Under the pieces are notes generated by a model. It worked only from the letters and a program-made list of their open reading frames with translations. It did no database searches and had not been told where the DNA came from. A stretch of DNA of 64,000 nucleotides from Sporomusaceae bacterium FL31 (lineage in GTDB: Bacteria; Bacillota; Negativicutes; DSM-1736; Dendrosporobacteraceae), in NCBI GenBank assembly GCA_003990955.1, contig BIFV01000018.1, positions 1 to 64,000 on the forward strand, in the 5' to 3' direction. A program made the translations under genes and the position numbers. The stretch's first letter is position 1. Each line of letters starts with the position of its first letter. Shown piece by piece: positions 33,422 through 42,800 of this stretch.

Positions 33422-33872
33422 ATTGATCAATCCATTTGTTGATGCAGTAGCTACGGTTATGCCGCAGTTGGGATTTCAAAACATCAGCCGCGGTAAATTA
33501 GCATTAAAAGAACAATATGTTTCCAGCCAAGGTGTTACAGTTTTAATTGGAATGACCAATCAAGTGCGTGGCAATATTGCTTATAATATGAGCGAGGAAA
33601 CTGCAAAATCCATCGCATCGGTGATGATGATGGGAATGCCAGTAGACAAGATGGATGAGATTGCGCAAAGCGCTATTTCTGAGATGGTAAATATGGTGAC
33701 AGCGAATGCGGCGATAAATTTTGAGAAACAGGGTATGAATGTTGATATCTCTCCGCCCAGCCTGGCGTTAGGCGAGGATTTTAAAATCAAAGTCAGCAGC
33801 ACCAAGTATTTGGCATTGGAATTAATGGTTGATTCTAATTCTATTGAATTGAACATTGGCTTAGGCCTATAA
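33411..33872 (+). CDS. CheX-like phosphatase
   Basis: This encodes 153 residues from a TTG at 33411, chosen because AGGAGGT lies 6 bases upstream; the preceding TTG at 33393 lies before that site. It is a single CheX-type domain. The active helix SAISEMVNMVTANA matches [DS]x3Ex2N, and the distal Pro pair (SPP) follows about 22 residues later. It begins inside the previous gene, so it is translationally coupled to the receiver/CheX fusion. It probably dephosphorylates the receiver encoded next to it. Confidence 0.9.
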   Translation: MDVKLINPFVDAVATVMPQLGFQNISRGKLALKEQYVSSQGVTVLIGMTNQVRGNIAYNMSEETAKSIASVMMMGMPVDKMDEIAQSAISEMVNMVTANAAINFEKQGMNVDISPPSLALGEDFKIKVSSTKYLALELMVDSNSIELNIGLGL

Positions 33873-33880
33873 CCGAACTC

Positions 33881-33912
33881 AAAAAATCCTCGCCTATGCA
33901 GCGAGGATTTTT
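33881..33912. terminator. Bidirectional terminator
   Basis: A perfect 12-bp stem (AAAAATCCTCGC with GCGAGGATTTTT) with a 7-base loop lies between the convergent cheX-like and aminotransferase genes. Confidence 0.9.
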
Positions 33913-33930
33913 ACTGTGGTTTACTTATGC

Positions 33931-35097
33931 TTATAGTCGTGTTTTGACAAATCGCCCAATTCGTTCGAGGGCTTTTGACAGATTGGTCATGGAAGTTGCA
34001 TAGGAACAGCGAACATAGCCTTGCCCGCTTTCGCCAAAGGCATCACCAGGAACTAGGGCTACTTTTTCAGCTTTTAGCAATTCTTCGGCAAATTCTAGTG
34101 AAGTCAAGCCGGTTTCTTTAATGGATGGAAAGATATAAAAAGCACCTTTCGGTTCAAAACATTTCAAGCCCATACTGTGCAGCCCATCTAGCATGAAGCG
34201 GCGGCGGCAGTCATATTCGGCTACCATTTTCCGCATGTTGCTCTCGCCGTGGCGCAGCGCTTCAACGGCGGCTACCTGAGCAGTAATTGGTGCACATAAC
34301 ATGGTATATTGATGGATTTTGGTCATAGCCGAGATAAAATCAGGATTGGACATGGCATAACCAATTCGCCAGCCTGTCATTGCATAAGCTTTAGAAAAAC
34401 CATTCAGCAGAATGGTTCTATCTCGCATATCAGGCAGTGATGCAAAGCAAGTATGTTCAGACTCATAGGTCAGATTGGCATATATTTCATCAGAAATGAC
34501 AATCAGGTCATGTTTAGCGGCAAATTCAGCAATCGAGAGCAACTCTTCACGGGGCATAATGGCACCGGTTGGATTATTCGGATAACCAATCAACAATACC
34601 TTAGTTCGAGGGGTTACTAATGCCTCCAGTTGTTCCACGGTAACTCTGAACTGATTATCCATATTGGTTGGCACAGGGACTGGCACACCTCCGGCCAGTG
34701 TGACACAGGCTTTATAAGATACGTAACAAGGCTCGGGGACAAGTGCTTCATCACCTGGAGATAATACAGCACGCAATGCTAAATCCAACGCCTCACTGAC
34801 ACCGACGGTGATCAGCACTTCCGAACGTGGATCATAGCTGACTTTGTAATCACGTTCGGTGACTTTAACAATCTCTTCGCGCAGTTCTAATAAACCGTAA
34901 TTAGACGTATAGGACGTATAACCGCGCTCCAGTCCATAGACACAGCTTTCTCTGATATGCCAGGGAGTAATAAAATCAGGTTCGCCAACGCCGAGTGAAA
35001 CCACACCTTTCATTTCGGCGACAATATCAAAAAATCTTCTGATGCCGGAGGGCGGGATAGAACGGACGGTAGGAGAGATTCGGTCAGCCCAGTTCAT
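33931..35097 (-). CDS. alaT: Class I aminotransferase, AlaT-like
   Basis: This encodes 388 residues of fold type I PLP enzyme: LGVGEPDF, YTSNYGLLELREEI, YPNNPTGA, SDEIYANL, the PLP Lys in NGFSKAYAMTGWRIGYA, and the C-terminal Arg in VRCSYA. It overlaps an upstream Lrp-type regulator by 4 bases (ATGA). The same order (regulator AlaR, aminotransferase AlaT) serves alanine synthesis in Bacillus subtilis. The T-box leader in front has an alanine specifier, which supports alanine:2-oxoglutarate or similar transamination. Broad aromatic specificity remains possible from sequence alone. Confidence 0.9.
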   Translation of the reverse strand: MNWADRISPTVRSIPPSGIRRFFDIVAEMKGVVSLGVGEPDFITPWHIRESCVYGLERGYTSYTSNYGLLELREEIVKVTERDYKVSYDPRSEVLITVGVSEALDLALRAVLSPGDEALVPEPCYVSYKACVTLAGGVPVPVPTNMDNQFRVTVEQLEALVTPRTKVLLIGYPNNPTGAIMPREELLSIAEFAAKHDLIVISDEIYANLTYESEHTCFASLPDMRDRTILLNGFSKAYAMTGWRIGYAMSNPDFISAMTKIHQYTMLCAPITAQVAAVEALRHGESNMRKMVAEYDCRRRFMLDGLHSMGLKCFEPKGAFYIFPSIKETGLTSLEFAEELLKAEKVALVPGDAFGESGQGYVRCSYATSMTNLSKALERIGRFVKTRL

Positions 35098-35573
35098 GGA
35101 GTCACCACCAGTCGCCGATCTTCTTCATGATCTTCAATAATGACACCTGCTTCTTTATAAGCTTTTAGCATAAAGTGTGTCGTTGTGCTGATGACTCCGT
35201 CAATCGTGGACAGCTTTGTTGATACAAATTCGGCAATTTCCTTTAAGTTTGGCCCTTCGAGCATAACCAGCAAATCATAAGCCCCGGACATGAGATAAAG
35301 ACTGCGCACTTCCGGGAAGCGATAAATGCGTTCGGCTATGGCATCGAAACCTACTTCCCGTTGCGGAGTGATCTTGACTTCAATCATTGCAGTTACTGTG
35401 TCGACTCCGGTTTTCTCCCAGTTGATAATGGTATGATATTTGATAATAATCTTATCTTCTTCCAATGCTTTAATTTCGGCAGCCACTTCCTGCTCAGACT
35501 TACCAAGCATGATCGCTAATTCTGAGATAGGGCGCTTAGCATCATGTTCTAATAGTTCCAGTAGTTGTTTCAT
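35094..35573 (-). CDS. alaR: Lrp/AsnC-family regulator, AlaR-like
   Basis: This encodes 159 residues from the ATG at 35573 (GGAG 8 bases upstream). An N-terminal winged helix-turn-helix (LLELLEHDAKRPISELAIMLGKSEQEVAAEIKALEEDKII) is followed by the AsnC effector domain (VTAMIEVKITPQREVGFDAIAERIYRFPEVRSLYLMSGAYDLLVMLEG). It is the first gene of a two-gene unit with the aminotransferase and lies behind a T-box leader. An inverted repeat overlapping the promoter at 35885-35922 could be its own operator. Confidence 0.9.
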   Translation of the reverse strand: MKQLLELLEHDAKRPISELAIMLGKSEQEVAAEIKALEEDKIIIKYHTIINWEKTGVDTVTAMIEVKITPQREVGFDAIAERIYRFPEVRSLYLMSGAYDLLVMLEGPNLKEIAEFVSTKLSTIDGVISTTTHFMLKAYKEAGVIIEDHEEDRRLVVTP

Positions 35574-35621
35574 TGTGAACACTCCAATCTTGTGGTATAC
35601 AAATTAATATTATTACAAATA

Positions 35622-35850
35622 AAAAAGTCCTCATCCTAATAAAAGGACGAGAACATTCCCGCGGTACCACCTTGTTTAGCCAATGGCTCACTTCAACCCT
35701 TTAACGCAGGGGAACGGTAAGGCTTACTGATTTCAGCCCAACGGCTTAAGGATGGCTTTCTAAGTGTGCTAACACCGGCTCACAGCATGACCGGCTCTCT
35801 GCAGAAAGACAGCACTTATACTTTTCCTGTCATTGCCTATTGCATGTTTA
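35622..35850 (-). promoter_or_regulatory. T-box leader, alanine specifier (GCC), upstream of alaR-alaT
   Basis: Read on the minus strand, this has all parts of a transcriptional T-box: stem I with the AGAGAGCCGGT region, the T-box sequence GGTGGTACCGCGGG (35658-35671), and a terminator (CTCGTCCT with AGGATGAG, then six T, about 35628-35652). The specifier loop reads GAAAGCCATCCTTAAG. The well-studied glyQS leader reads GAAAGGCATTCTTGAG at the same place, with GGC as the Gly codon, so the specifier here is GCC (Ala, plus-strand 35754-35756). Uncharged tRNA-Ala should therefore switch the operon on. Confidence 0.9.
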
Positions 35851-35859
35851 TTTGCTTAA

Positions 35860-35889
35860 ATAATAGCATAGGCTAAAACAAATTTGCAA
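35860..35889 (-). promoter_or_regulatory. Promoter of the T-box/alaR/alaT unit, with overlapping inverted repeat
   Basis: On the minus strand, TTGCAA (35884-35889), an 18-base spacer and TATTAT (35860-35865). A 10-bp inverted repeat TGCAACTATA / TATAGTTGCA (35885-35894 and 35913-35922) overlaps the -35 box. Confidence 0.6.
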
Positions 35890-35994
35890 CTATAATCTCA
35901 AGAAACACAAAATATAGTTGCATGTCCGCAATTTAGTTATTTAAGCGGCTTAGATTTACAGATACTAATACGACATAGTGAGAGGATGAAAGAC

Positions 35995-36468
35995 ATGATC
36001 ATTGGAAATATTGCAAATCTGGATCGGGAAATTAATCAATTGCCGGCAGCCTTACAAAAAGGGCTGAAATATTTAGCTACGGTTGATGTGAGACAATTGG
36101 CGATAGGTAGGTATGATATTGAGGGAGATAATCTGTTTGCTTTGGTATCAAGCTATAAGCCTCAGCCGCAAGAACAATGCAAAGCTGAAACCCATGTGAA
36201 ATATATCGATATTCAATTTATTGTCAGCGGCGAAGAGGTTATGGGGTTTGCGGCTTGGAGCACAGCCCATGAAATATTGGAGGATTGCTCGATAGAGCGG
36301 GATGCTATCTTTTATCAATATGTCGATAAAGAATCCAACGTATTATTGTCTGAAGGCACTTATGCCATTCTTTTTCCCTGGGATGTACACCGGCCGTGCG
36401 GTTTGGGAGAGTATGGCGGCGAAGTGAAAAAGGTGGTTATAAAAATAGCGATGGATTTGCTGAAATAA
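35995..36468 (+). CDS. YhcH/YjgK/YiaL-family protein
   Basis: This encodes 157 residues from the ATG at 35995 (GAGAGG 9 bases upstream). The cupin-like beta sandwich of the YhcH/YjgK/YiaL family is visible: ALVSSYKPQPQEQCKAETHVKYIDIQFIVSGEEVMGF and GTYAILFPWDVHRPCGL, with the metal-binding Glu and His residues. Members are linked to sialic acid and other sugar pathways and may act as anomerases. No sugar genes are adjacent here, so the substrate is unknown. Single gene with its own terminator. Confidence 0.9.
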   Translation: MIIGNIANLDREINQLPAALQKGLKYLATVDVRQLAIGRYDIEGDNLFALVSSYKPQPQEQCKAETHVKYIDIQFIVSGEEVMGFAAWSTAHEILEDCSIERDAIFYQYVDKESNVLLSEGTYAILFPWDVHRPCGLGEYGGEVKKVVIKIAMDLLK

Positions 36469-36481
36469 TAACCGGATTACC

Positions 36482-36515
36482 AAAGGAACTGGCACTTATT
36501 CGTGCCAGTTCCTTT
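36482..36515 (+). terminator. Hairpin terminator after the YhcH-like gene
   Basis: A perfect 14-bp stem (AAAGGAACTGGCAC with GTGCCAGTTCCTTT) with a 6-base loop; only a short T-run closes the stem. Confidence 0.75.
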
Positions 36516-36661
36516 AGCTTATTAAGGCATAAGTCGGATTTATTAAAGAATTGTTATGCTTCAGTTATATTTTATTTTGTTGGCAGGAAATTTCAGGTAA
36601 ATACCGAAACTGGTTAAAATATGGTTTAATGTGGCACCAATTGCCTGAAAGGAGAGCGTAC

Positions 36662-37030
36662 ATGGAAACACAACAAGGTAAAGTACTCATTTGCGATGAT
36701 TCTTTGTTAGTAAGAAAAAAACTAAAAGATATCCTGACCTCTATTGGGTGTGAGGTTTTTGAGGCTAGAAATGGCAAAGAAGCTGTTGAAGTCTATCAAA
36801 CAAGTAGGCCTGACCTTGTTTTCATGGACATTGTAATGCCTGATACTGATGGATTAGAAGCCTTGAAAAATCTAAAGGCTTTTGATGACCAAGCCAATGT
36901 TATTATGCTCTCATCACTTGGGACGTCAGATAAGTTAATCCAGGCATTAAAGTATGGCGCAGCTGATTTTATTCAAAAGCCGTATACGGTGGAACAAATT
37001 ACTCAAATAGTAGCGAAAATAGCGAAGTAG
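36662..37030 (+). CDS. CheY-like response regulator
   Basis: This encodes 122 residues from the ATG at 36662 (AAAGGAGAG 6 bases upstream). It is a single receiver domain: VLICDDSLLVRKKL, phospho-Asp in LVFMDIVMPDTDG, MLSSLGTSD and QKPYTVEQI. There is no output domain. It lies 9 bases before a protein with a CheX-like domain, forming a second receiver/CheX module 3 kb from the first. Confidence 0.93.
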   Translation: METQQGKVLICDDSLLVRKKLKDILTSIGCEVFEARNGKEAVEVYQTSRPDLVFMDIVMPDTDGLEALKNLKAFDDQANVIMLSSLGTSDKLIQALKYGAADFIQKPYTVEQITQIVAKIAK

Positions 37031-37039
37031 GAGGCTGCC

Positions 37040-37933
37040 ATGTTATTAAACCAATATTTTGGGCAATATTTACTGAACAAGGGAATTTTGCAGGCTGAGC
37101 AGCTTAGTGAAGCACTGATTCTTGAGCGCTCGGTCAGGGTAAAGCTAGGGGTATTGGCTATCAATACTGGTCTGATGAATGCTGCGCAGGTTGAAGCCGT
37201 GCATGAAATGCAAAAAGCCAAAGATAAGAAGTTTGGTGAATTGGCTATTGATATGGGCTATTTAACGCTTGTACAACTTGAAGAATTATTGGAAATTCAG
37301 CGTAATGGTCAGATGAGTTTAAGTCAGGCCATTGTTGATCTAGGATTTTTAGATTTGGCCAGTCTGGAACAAGCGCTGACGAATTACAAAGCTGAGAGCC
37401 AACTGACCAGTGAGCAATGGCAAACCTTGAATGAGACCGATTATGAACAAGCGGCACATCTCTTTTTAGATTTTTCCGCTGTGGGCGGGATTGGTGAAAT
37501 CTATTATGATTATGCAGCGTTATTTTTACGCAGTATTCTTCGCTTTCTTAACGATGCTCCAGTCTTACAGGCAAATAATGGTGCTTGTGATTATCAAACC
37601 CCTAAATGGTTAGTAACTCAAAACATTGTCGGGGAAGTAGGTTTGGTTACCGGCATTGCAATGAATGATCATACATTTTTGGAAATGGCACGTCGCTACA
37701 GCCAAGAAGAACTAACTGAGATTGATGAATTAGCTGAGTGCAGTGTGGCGGAATTTCTCAATGTTGTCAATGGTATTTTCTGTGTGAATGCTTCAGATCA
37801 AGGTGTAAATCTTGATTTGCAGCCTCAAATTGTCAAGAAGGACTGTACAATCAAGCTCAATAAAGGCTACTGTATTCCTGTCGACTTAGGTTTTGGCAGA
37901 GTGGAATTAATTCTGGCTGAAGGTGATTTCTGA
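37040..37933 (+). CDS. MshEN-like plus CheX-like two-domain protein
   Basis: This encodes 297 residues. The N-terminal 110 residues contain repeated motifs like those of the GspE/MshE N-terminal domain (LNKGILQAEQLSEAL, GVLAINTGLMNAAQVEAV, GELAIDMGYLTLVQLEELL, IVDLGFLDLASLEQAL), known in some proteins to bind cyclic di-GMP. The C-terminal part (about 150-295) is CheX-like with helix ECSVAEFLNVVNGI, keeping E-x2-N. It probably joins nucleotide sensing to dephosphorylation of the CheY-like partner, which is inference. No kinase is adjacent. A terminator follows. Confidence 0.85.
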   Translation: MLLNQYFGQYLLNKGILQAEQLSEALILERSVRVKLGVLAINTGLMNAAQVEAVHEMQKAKDKKFGELAIDMGYLTLVQLEELLEIQRNGQMSLSQAIVDLGFLDLASLEQALTNYKAESQLTSEQWQTLNETDYEQAAHLFLDFSAVGGIGEIYYDYAALFLRSILRFLNDAPVLQANNGACDYQTPKWLVTQNIVGEVGLVTGIAMNDHTFLEMARRYSQEELTEIDELAECSVAEFLNVVNGIFCVNASDQGVNLDLQPQIVKKDCTIKLNKGYCIPVDLGFGRVELILAEGDF

Positions 37934-37940
37934 GAAAACA

Positions 37941-37972
37941 GCTCCAAAGATAAAAATCTTTGGAGTTTTATT
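37941..37972 (+). terminator. Terminator after the MshEN/CheX gene
   Basis: A 9-bp stem (CTCCAAAGA with TCTTTGGAG) with a 6-base loop is followed by TTTTATTTT. Confidence 0.85.
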
Positions 37973-38071
37973 TTCGCCAGCAGGGATTTGTCACTATTTG
38001 TAGAATATGAAATCGGATATAATAAAGGTCATAGTTCCCGATTTGCAAATACAAGTAGTAAGGTGGATGAG

Positions 38072-38869
38072 ATGGATATTAAGGAAATTAAAAAGCTCAA
38101 ATTGTATGGATTCAACAATCTAACGAAATCTCTAAGTTTTAACATGTATGACATCTGCTATGCTAAGACTCCCGAGCATCGCCAGGCGTATATTGAATAT
38201 ATAGACGAAGAATATAACGCTGATCGCCTTACGAGTATTTTAACAGAAGTAGCGAATATTATTGGGGCTAACATCCTCAATATTGCCAAACAGGATTATG
38301 ATCCTCAGGGAGCTAGTGTTACTATGCTGATTTCTGAAGAGCCTGTTCAAAAAGATCTGGAAGATCCGCAATCAGAGGCTGTTGTCTGTCATTTGGATAA
38401 AAGTCATATCACGGTGCATACTTATCCGGAAAGTCACCCTGATAAAGGGATTAGTACCTTCAGAGCTGATATCGATGTGTCCACCTGTGGTCACATTTCG
38501 CCACTGAAAGCGTTAAACTATCTAATTAATTCATTTAGCTCAGATATTGCTATCGTCGATTATCGTGTACGTGGTTTTACACGTGATGTGAATGGAAAAA
38601 AATATTTCATTGATCATAAGATCAATTCCATCCAAAATTATATTAAACCGGATATTCGCGAATTGTATCAAATGATTGATGTGAATGTTTATCAGGAAAA
38701 TATCTTTCATACAAAAATGATCCTGAAGGAATTTGATTTAGATAATTATTTATTTGGGACAGCTAAAAAAGAGTTGTTAACCGGTGAAAAGAAAAAAATT
38801 AAGCAACGAGTGAAAAAAGAAATGTCTGAGATTTTCTATGGGCGCAATGTACCTAGAGTCAAAATCTAA
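38072..38869 (+). CDS. speD: S-adenosylmethionine decarboxylase proenzyme
   Basis: This encodes 265 residues from the ATG at 38072 (AAGGTGG 5 bases upstream), the same length as the Escherichia coli enzyme. It supplies decarboxylated AdoMet for spermidine synthesis. Self-cleavage occurs at Lys110-Ser111 in [16 protein letters not shown], where Ser111 becomes the pyruvoyl group. The segments [28 protein letters not shown] and [21 protein letters not shown] also match the class 1B (enterobacterial) form. No spermidine synthase gene is adjacent. Single gene with a terminator. Confidence 0.95.
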   Translation: MDIKEIKKLKLYGFNNLTKSLSFNMYDICYAKTPEHRQAYIEYIDEEYNADRLTSILTEVANIIGANILNIAKQDYDPQGASVTMLISEEPVQKDLEDPQSEAVVCHLDKSHITVHTYPESHPDKGISTFRADIDVSTCGHISPLKALNYLINSFSSDIAIVDYRVRGFTRDVNGKKYFIDHKINSIQNYIKPDIRELYQMIDVNVYQENIFHTKMILKEFDLDNYLFGTAKKELLTGEKKKIKQRVKKEMSEIFYGRNVPRVKI

Positions 38870-38875
38870 GCAATA

Positions 38876-38914
38876 AAAGCCTTAGTTTACGGAGTGTAAA
38901 CTAAGGCTTTTCTA
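38876..38914. terminator. Bidirectional terminator
   Basis: A perfect 15-bp stem (38876-38890 with 38896-38910) with a 5-base loop lies between the convergent speD and LysR-type genes; its right arm overlaps the end of the LysR gene. Confidence 0.88.
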
Positions 38915-39797
38915 ACGTTAATAACTCAATGAATTTTTGGGCGGCAACGGGGATGGGCAAGCTGGAATGGGTGACAATTCCCAGATAGCGTGGTGGAATT
39001 TCGGCATTTACATTCAGCATAATCAGCTCATTGCTGGCCAATTCTTTCTGAATATATTCGCGCGCAATAAATGAGAAGCCTAAGCCGATTTTAACTAGCT
39101 CAATCATGATATCAACGCTGTCCAATTCAATTTCAGGCACAATTTTAAGATTGTGCTGCTGTAAATAGTGCTCAAAAAACAATCGGGTTGTTGAGTTTCT
39201 TTCCAGCATTAATAATGGATAGTCGGCTAGCTGCTCAAGTTCAAGCGATTTTGCTTTTAAGTAGTTATATTTTGGACTGGCAATAAAAACATCGTGCAGA
39301 GACTTAAGGCGCTTAAAGGTTAGATCTTTGACCTGATCGCTATTTGGTAAATTAATAATGCTGACATCAACCAGGCCTTTCGCCAATAGTTCGGTACAAA
39401 TTGGCGAAGGGCGGTTAGTGATATTAATTTTTATTTTCGGATAAAGCTGGTGGAATTGCTTAAGATAAGGCAGCAGATAATATTTGCAAATGGTATCACT
39501 TGCTCCAATTCTAATTTCACCTTGCTGAAGCGAATGCAATTCACTCAGGCTGCGTTCACCGGTGCGGATAAAGTTGAATGCTTGCTCAACATGCTGAAAT
39601 AGCAGTTCACCTGATTTGGTCATTTTGACTTGCTTGGTATTGCGCGAAAATAATTTTGTGCCAAGCTGTTCTTCCAGTAATTTAATGGATTGACTGACTG
39701 CCGATTGAGAAATATACATATTGTTGGCAGCCTCGGAAAAGCTGAGATGCTTCGCAACATAATAAAAGACTTTATAGAGTTCGAAGTTAACATTCAT
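38901..39797 (-). CDS. LysR-family transcriptional regulator
   Basis: This encodes 298 residues. The N-terminal winged helix reads FYYVAKHLSFSEAANNMYISQSAVSQSIKLLEEQLGTKLFSRNTKQVKMTKSG. The C-terminal LysR substrate-binding domain covers residues 90-290. The ATG has AGGAGAG 7 bases upstream. It is divergent from purL with a 99-base shared upstream region rich in ATTAT and ATAAT half-sites, so autoregulation or control of purL is possible but not shown. Confidence 0.93.
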   Translation of the reverse strand: MNVNFELYKVFYYVAKHLSFSEAANNMYISQSAVSQSIKLLEEQLGTKLFSRNTKQVKMTKSGELLFQHVEQAFNFIRTGERSLSELHSLQQGEIRIGASDTICKYYLLPYLKQFHQLYPKIKINITNRPSPICTELLAKGLVDVSIINLPNSDQVKDLTFKRLKSLHDVFIASPKYNYLKAKSLELEQLADYPLLMLERNSTTRLFFEHYLQQHNLKIVPEIELDSVDIMIELVKIGLGFSFIAREYIQKELASNELIMLNVNAEIPPRYLGIVTHSSLPIPVAAQKFIELLTLEKP

Positions 39798-39896
39798 AAT
39801 AAGCTCTCCTAATAAACAGGATTAGAATTATTAATTATTATAATCAATGATAATATATTACAATGATACTTGTAAAGGTAAAAGGAGGTCGTGAAG

Positions 39897-42800
39897 TTGA
39901 GTCAAGTGAAAAGAATTTATGTGGAAAAACGTCCGGGTTTTAATATCCCAGCCCAGACTCTATATTCGGATTTGAAGGAAAGCTTAGACTTGCCTGCTTT
40001 AGAAGCAATACGCATCATTAATCGCTATGATATTGAGGGGATTACTGACCAGGAATATCTGCAGGCCCGTACTATCGTTTTCTCAGAGCCTACTGTGGAT
40101 GATGTCTATGACGAGGAATTGCCGCTCAGTCCAACTGATTATGTTTTTGCCATGGAGTTCTTGCCTGGCCAATATGATCAGACGGCTGATTCGGCGGCTC
40201 AATGTATTCAAATTCTGACTCAAAAAGATCGGCCAACTATTGTTACCGCAAAAGTGATTGTAATTACAGGACCATTAACTGGCGAAGATTATGATCGGAT
40301 AAAAAATTATTGCATTAATGCTGTTGAATGCCGGGAAGCACGCCTGGATAAACCGGAGACACTAAATTTGGCAGCCGATATTCCTGCTGATGTTGCAATA
40401 TTAACTGGTTTTATTCAAAAAAGCCGGCAAGAACTGCAGGCATTTATGGACCAAACCGGTTTAGCTATGAATTTTGCTGATCTAGAATTTTGTCAGCAAT
40501 ATTTCCGCGATGAAGAACAACGCGATCCGACCATCACCGAAATTAAGGTGATTGATACCTACTGGTCTGATCATTGTCGCCATACTACATTTTTCACCAA
40601 AGTCGAGCAGGTAGAATTCGCTAAAGGCTATTTTATGGAACCGATTACGGCCGCTTATGCGCAATTTCTTGAAGCAAGACAATACGTATACGGTGACAAG
40701 GAACGTGATATTTCCTTAATGGACTTGGCAACAATCGGTATGAAGGAATTGAGAAAACGCGGTCTGCTGTCCGATTTGGATGTATCAGACGAAATCAATG
40801 CCTGCAGTATTGTTGTCCCTGTTGAAGTGGATGGGAAACCAGAAGAGTGGCTGGTTATGTTTAAGAATGAGACCCACAACCATCCTACTGAAATTGAACC
40901 ATTTGGCGGAGCTGCTACCTGCCTGGGAGGCGCCATTCGGGATCCACTTTCCGGGCGTTCTTATGTTTACCAAGCCATGCGGGTGACTGGAAGTGCCGAC
41001 CCGAGGCGCAGTGTCAAGGATACTTTGCCAGGAAAGCTGCCGCAAAAGAAAATTACGACCGGAGCAGCGGCTGGCTATAGTTCTTATGGCAATCAGATTG
41101 GTCTGGCGACTGGTCATGTGGCCGAAATCTATGACGAAGATTTTGTGGCCAAACGCATGGAGATTGGTGCTGTTATTGCTGCTGCACCAATCTCCAATGT
41201 TGTTCGGGCTGTTCCGGAAAAAGGCGATGTGGTAATTCTTGTAGGAGGCCGTACCGGCCGTGATGGCTGCGGCGGAGCGACTGGTTCTTCGAAGGAGCAT
41301 ACCGAAGAGTCACTTTTTAGCTGCGGAGCAGAAGTACAGAAAGGTAATGCACCCACTGAACGTAAAATTCAGCGTCTCTTCCGCAATCCGAAAGTCAGCC
41401 GTATGATAAAACGCTGCAATGATTTTGGCGCAGGCGGAGTTTCTGTTGCCATTGGTGAGTTAACAGACGGATTGATTATCAATTTGGATTATGTGCCCAA
41501 GAAATATGAAGGGCTTGACGGTACAGAACTGGCAATTTCTGAGTCTCAGGAAAGAATGGCGGCTGTTATTGCTGCAGATGATGCTGAGGCATTTATCCAG
41601 TATGCCGATCAGGAAAATCTTGAGGCGACAGTCGTTGCCCAAGTGACCGAAGAAAAACGCTTAAAGATGTTCTGGCGCAGTCAAGCCATTGTGAATATAA
41701 GCCGTGATTTCTTAAATACGAATGGTGTTAAACAAACGACAGCGGTTCGTGTGGAAGAGCCGTCTATGAAGGATAACTATTTTGCCAAAAGGTCAATAGC
41801 TGATAAGAACATCACACAAATTTGGCTGGATAATCTGCAGGATCTTAATGTCTGCAGTCAAAAAGGTCTGGTTGAGATGTTTGACAGTACCATTGGTGCT
41901 GGTACCGTTCTTATGCCATTTGGTGGTCAGTATCAGGCAACTCCAAGTGAAGGGATGGTGGCAAAGCTGCCGGTGCTTCACGGGGAAACCACGACAGCTA
42001 CTGCAATGACATGTGGCTATAACCCGCTGCTTTCAAAATGGAGTCCTTTTCATGGTGCCTTATATGCCGTTATTGAAGCTGCAGCCAAAATTGTGGCATT
42101 AGGCGGTGATTACTCGACAATCCGCTTAACGCTCCAAGAATACTTCGAAAAATTGGGGCAGGATGCTGCAAAATGGGGTAAGCCTTTCAGTGCCTTGCTT
42201 GGGGCGCTTTGTGCGCAGCAGCAGCTGGGTATTCCTGCTATCGGCGGCAAAGATAGTATGTCAGGGACATTCAAAGAGATTAATGTGCCGCCGACTTTAG
42301 TGGCCTTTGCTGTAAATGTTATCGATGCCCGGGCAGTCATTTCGCCTGAGTTTAAGCAGGCTGGCAGCAAAGTGGTTGTTGTGCCCTTGCCGAGAGATGA
42401 ATATGAGCTCCCTGTATTTGAAGTACTGCGGAAAAACTTCAGCACGGTAGCTCGCCTGATTAAAGAGGGAAAAGTACTAGCCGCCCATACTGTCCGCAAT
42501 GGTGGTATTGCGGCCGCTATGAGTAAAATGGCGTTCGGCAATCAGATTGGTGTTAAGATTCAAGCCGATGTTGCACTCGAACAGCTTTTAGCGGCTGATT
42601 ATGGATCTTTTGTTCTAGAACTTGCTGCTGATGCAGAATTAAACAATGCGTTTGGCGATGTCTATCATAAAGTAATCGGTACGACTCAGTCCGAGCCAGT
42701 CATTACCTTGCACGATGCAGCCATTTCATTGGCACAAGCCCAGCAAGCTTGGGAAAAGCCACTGGAAAAAGTATTCCCTACTCAAACTAAATTGAGCAGC

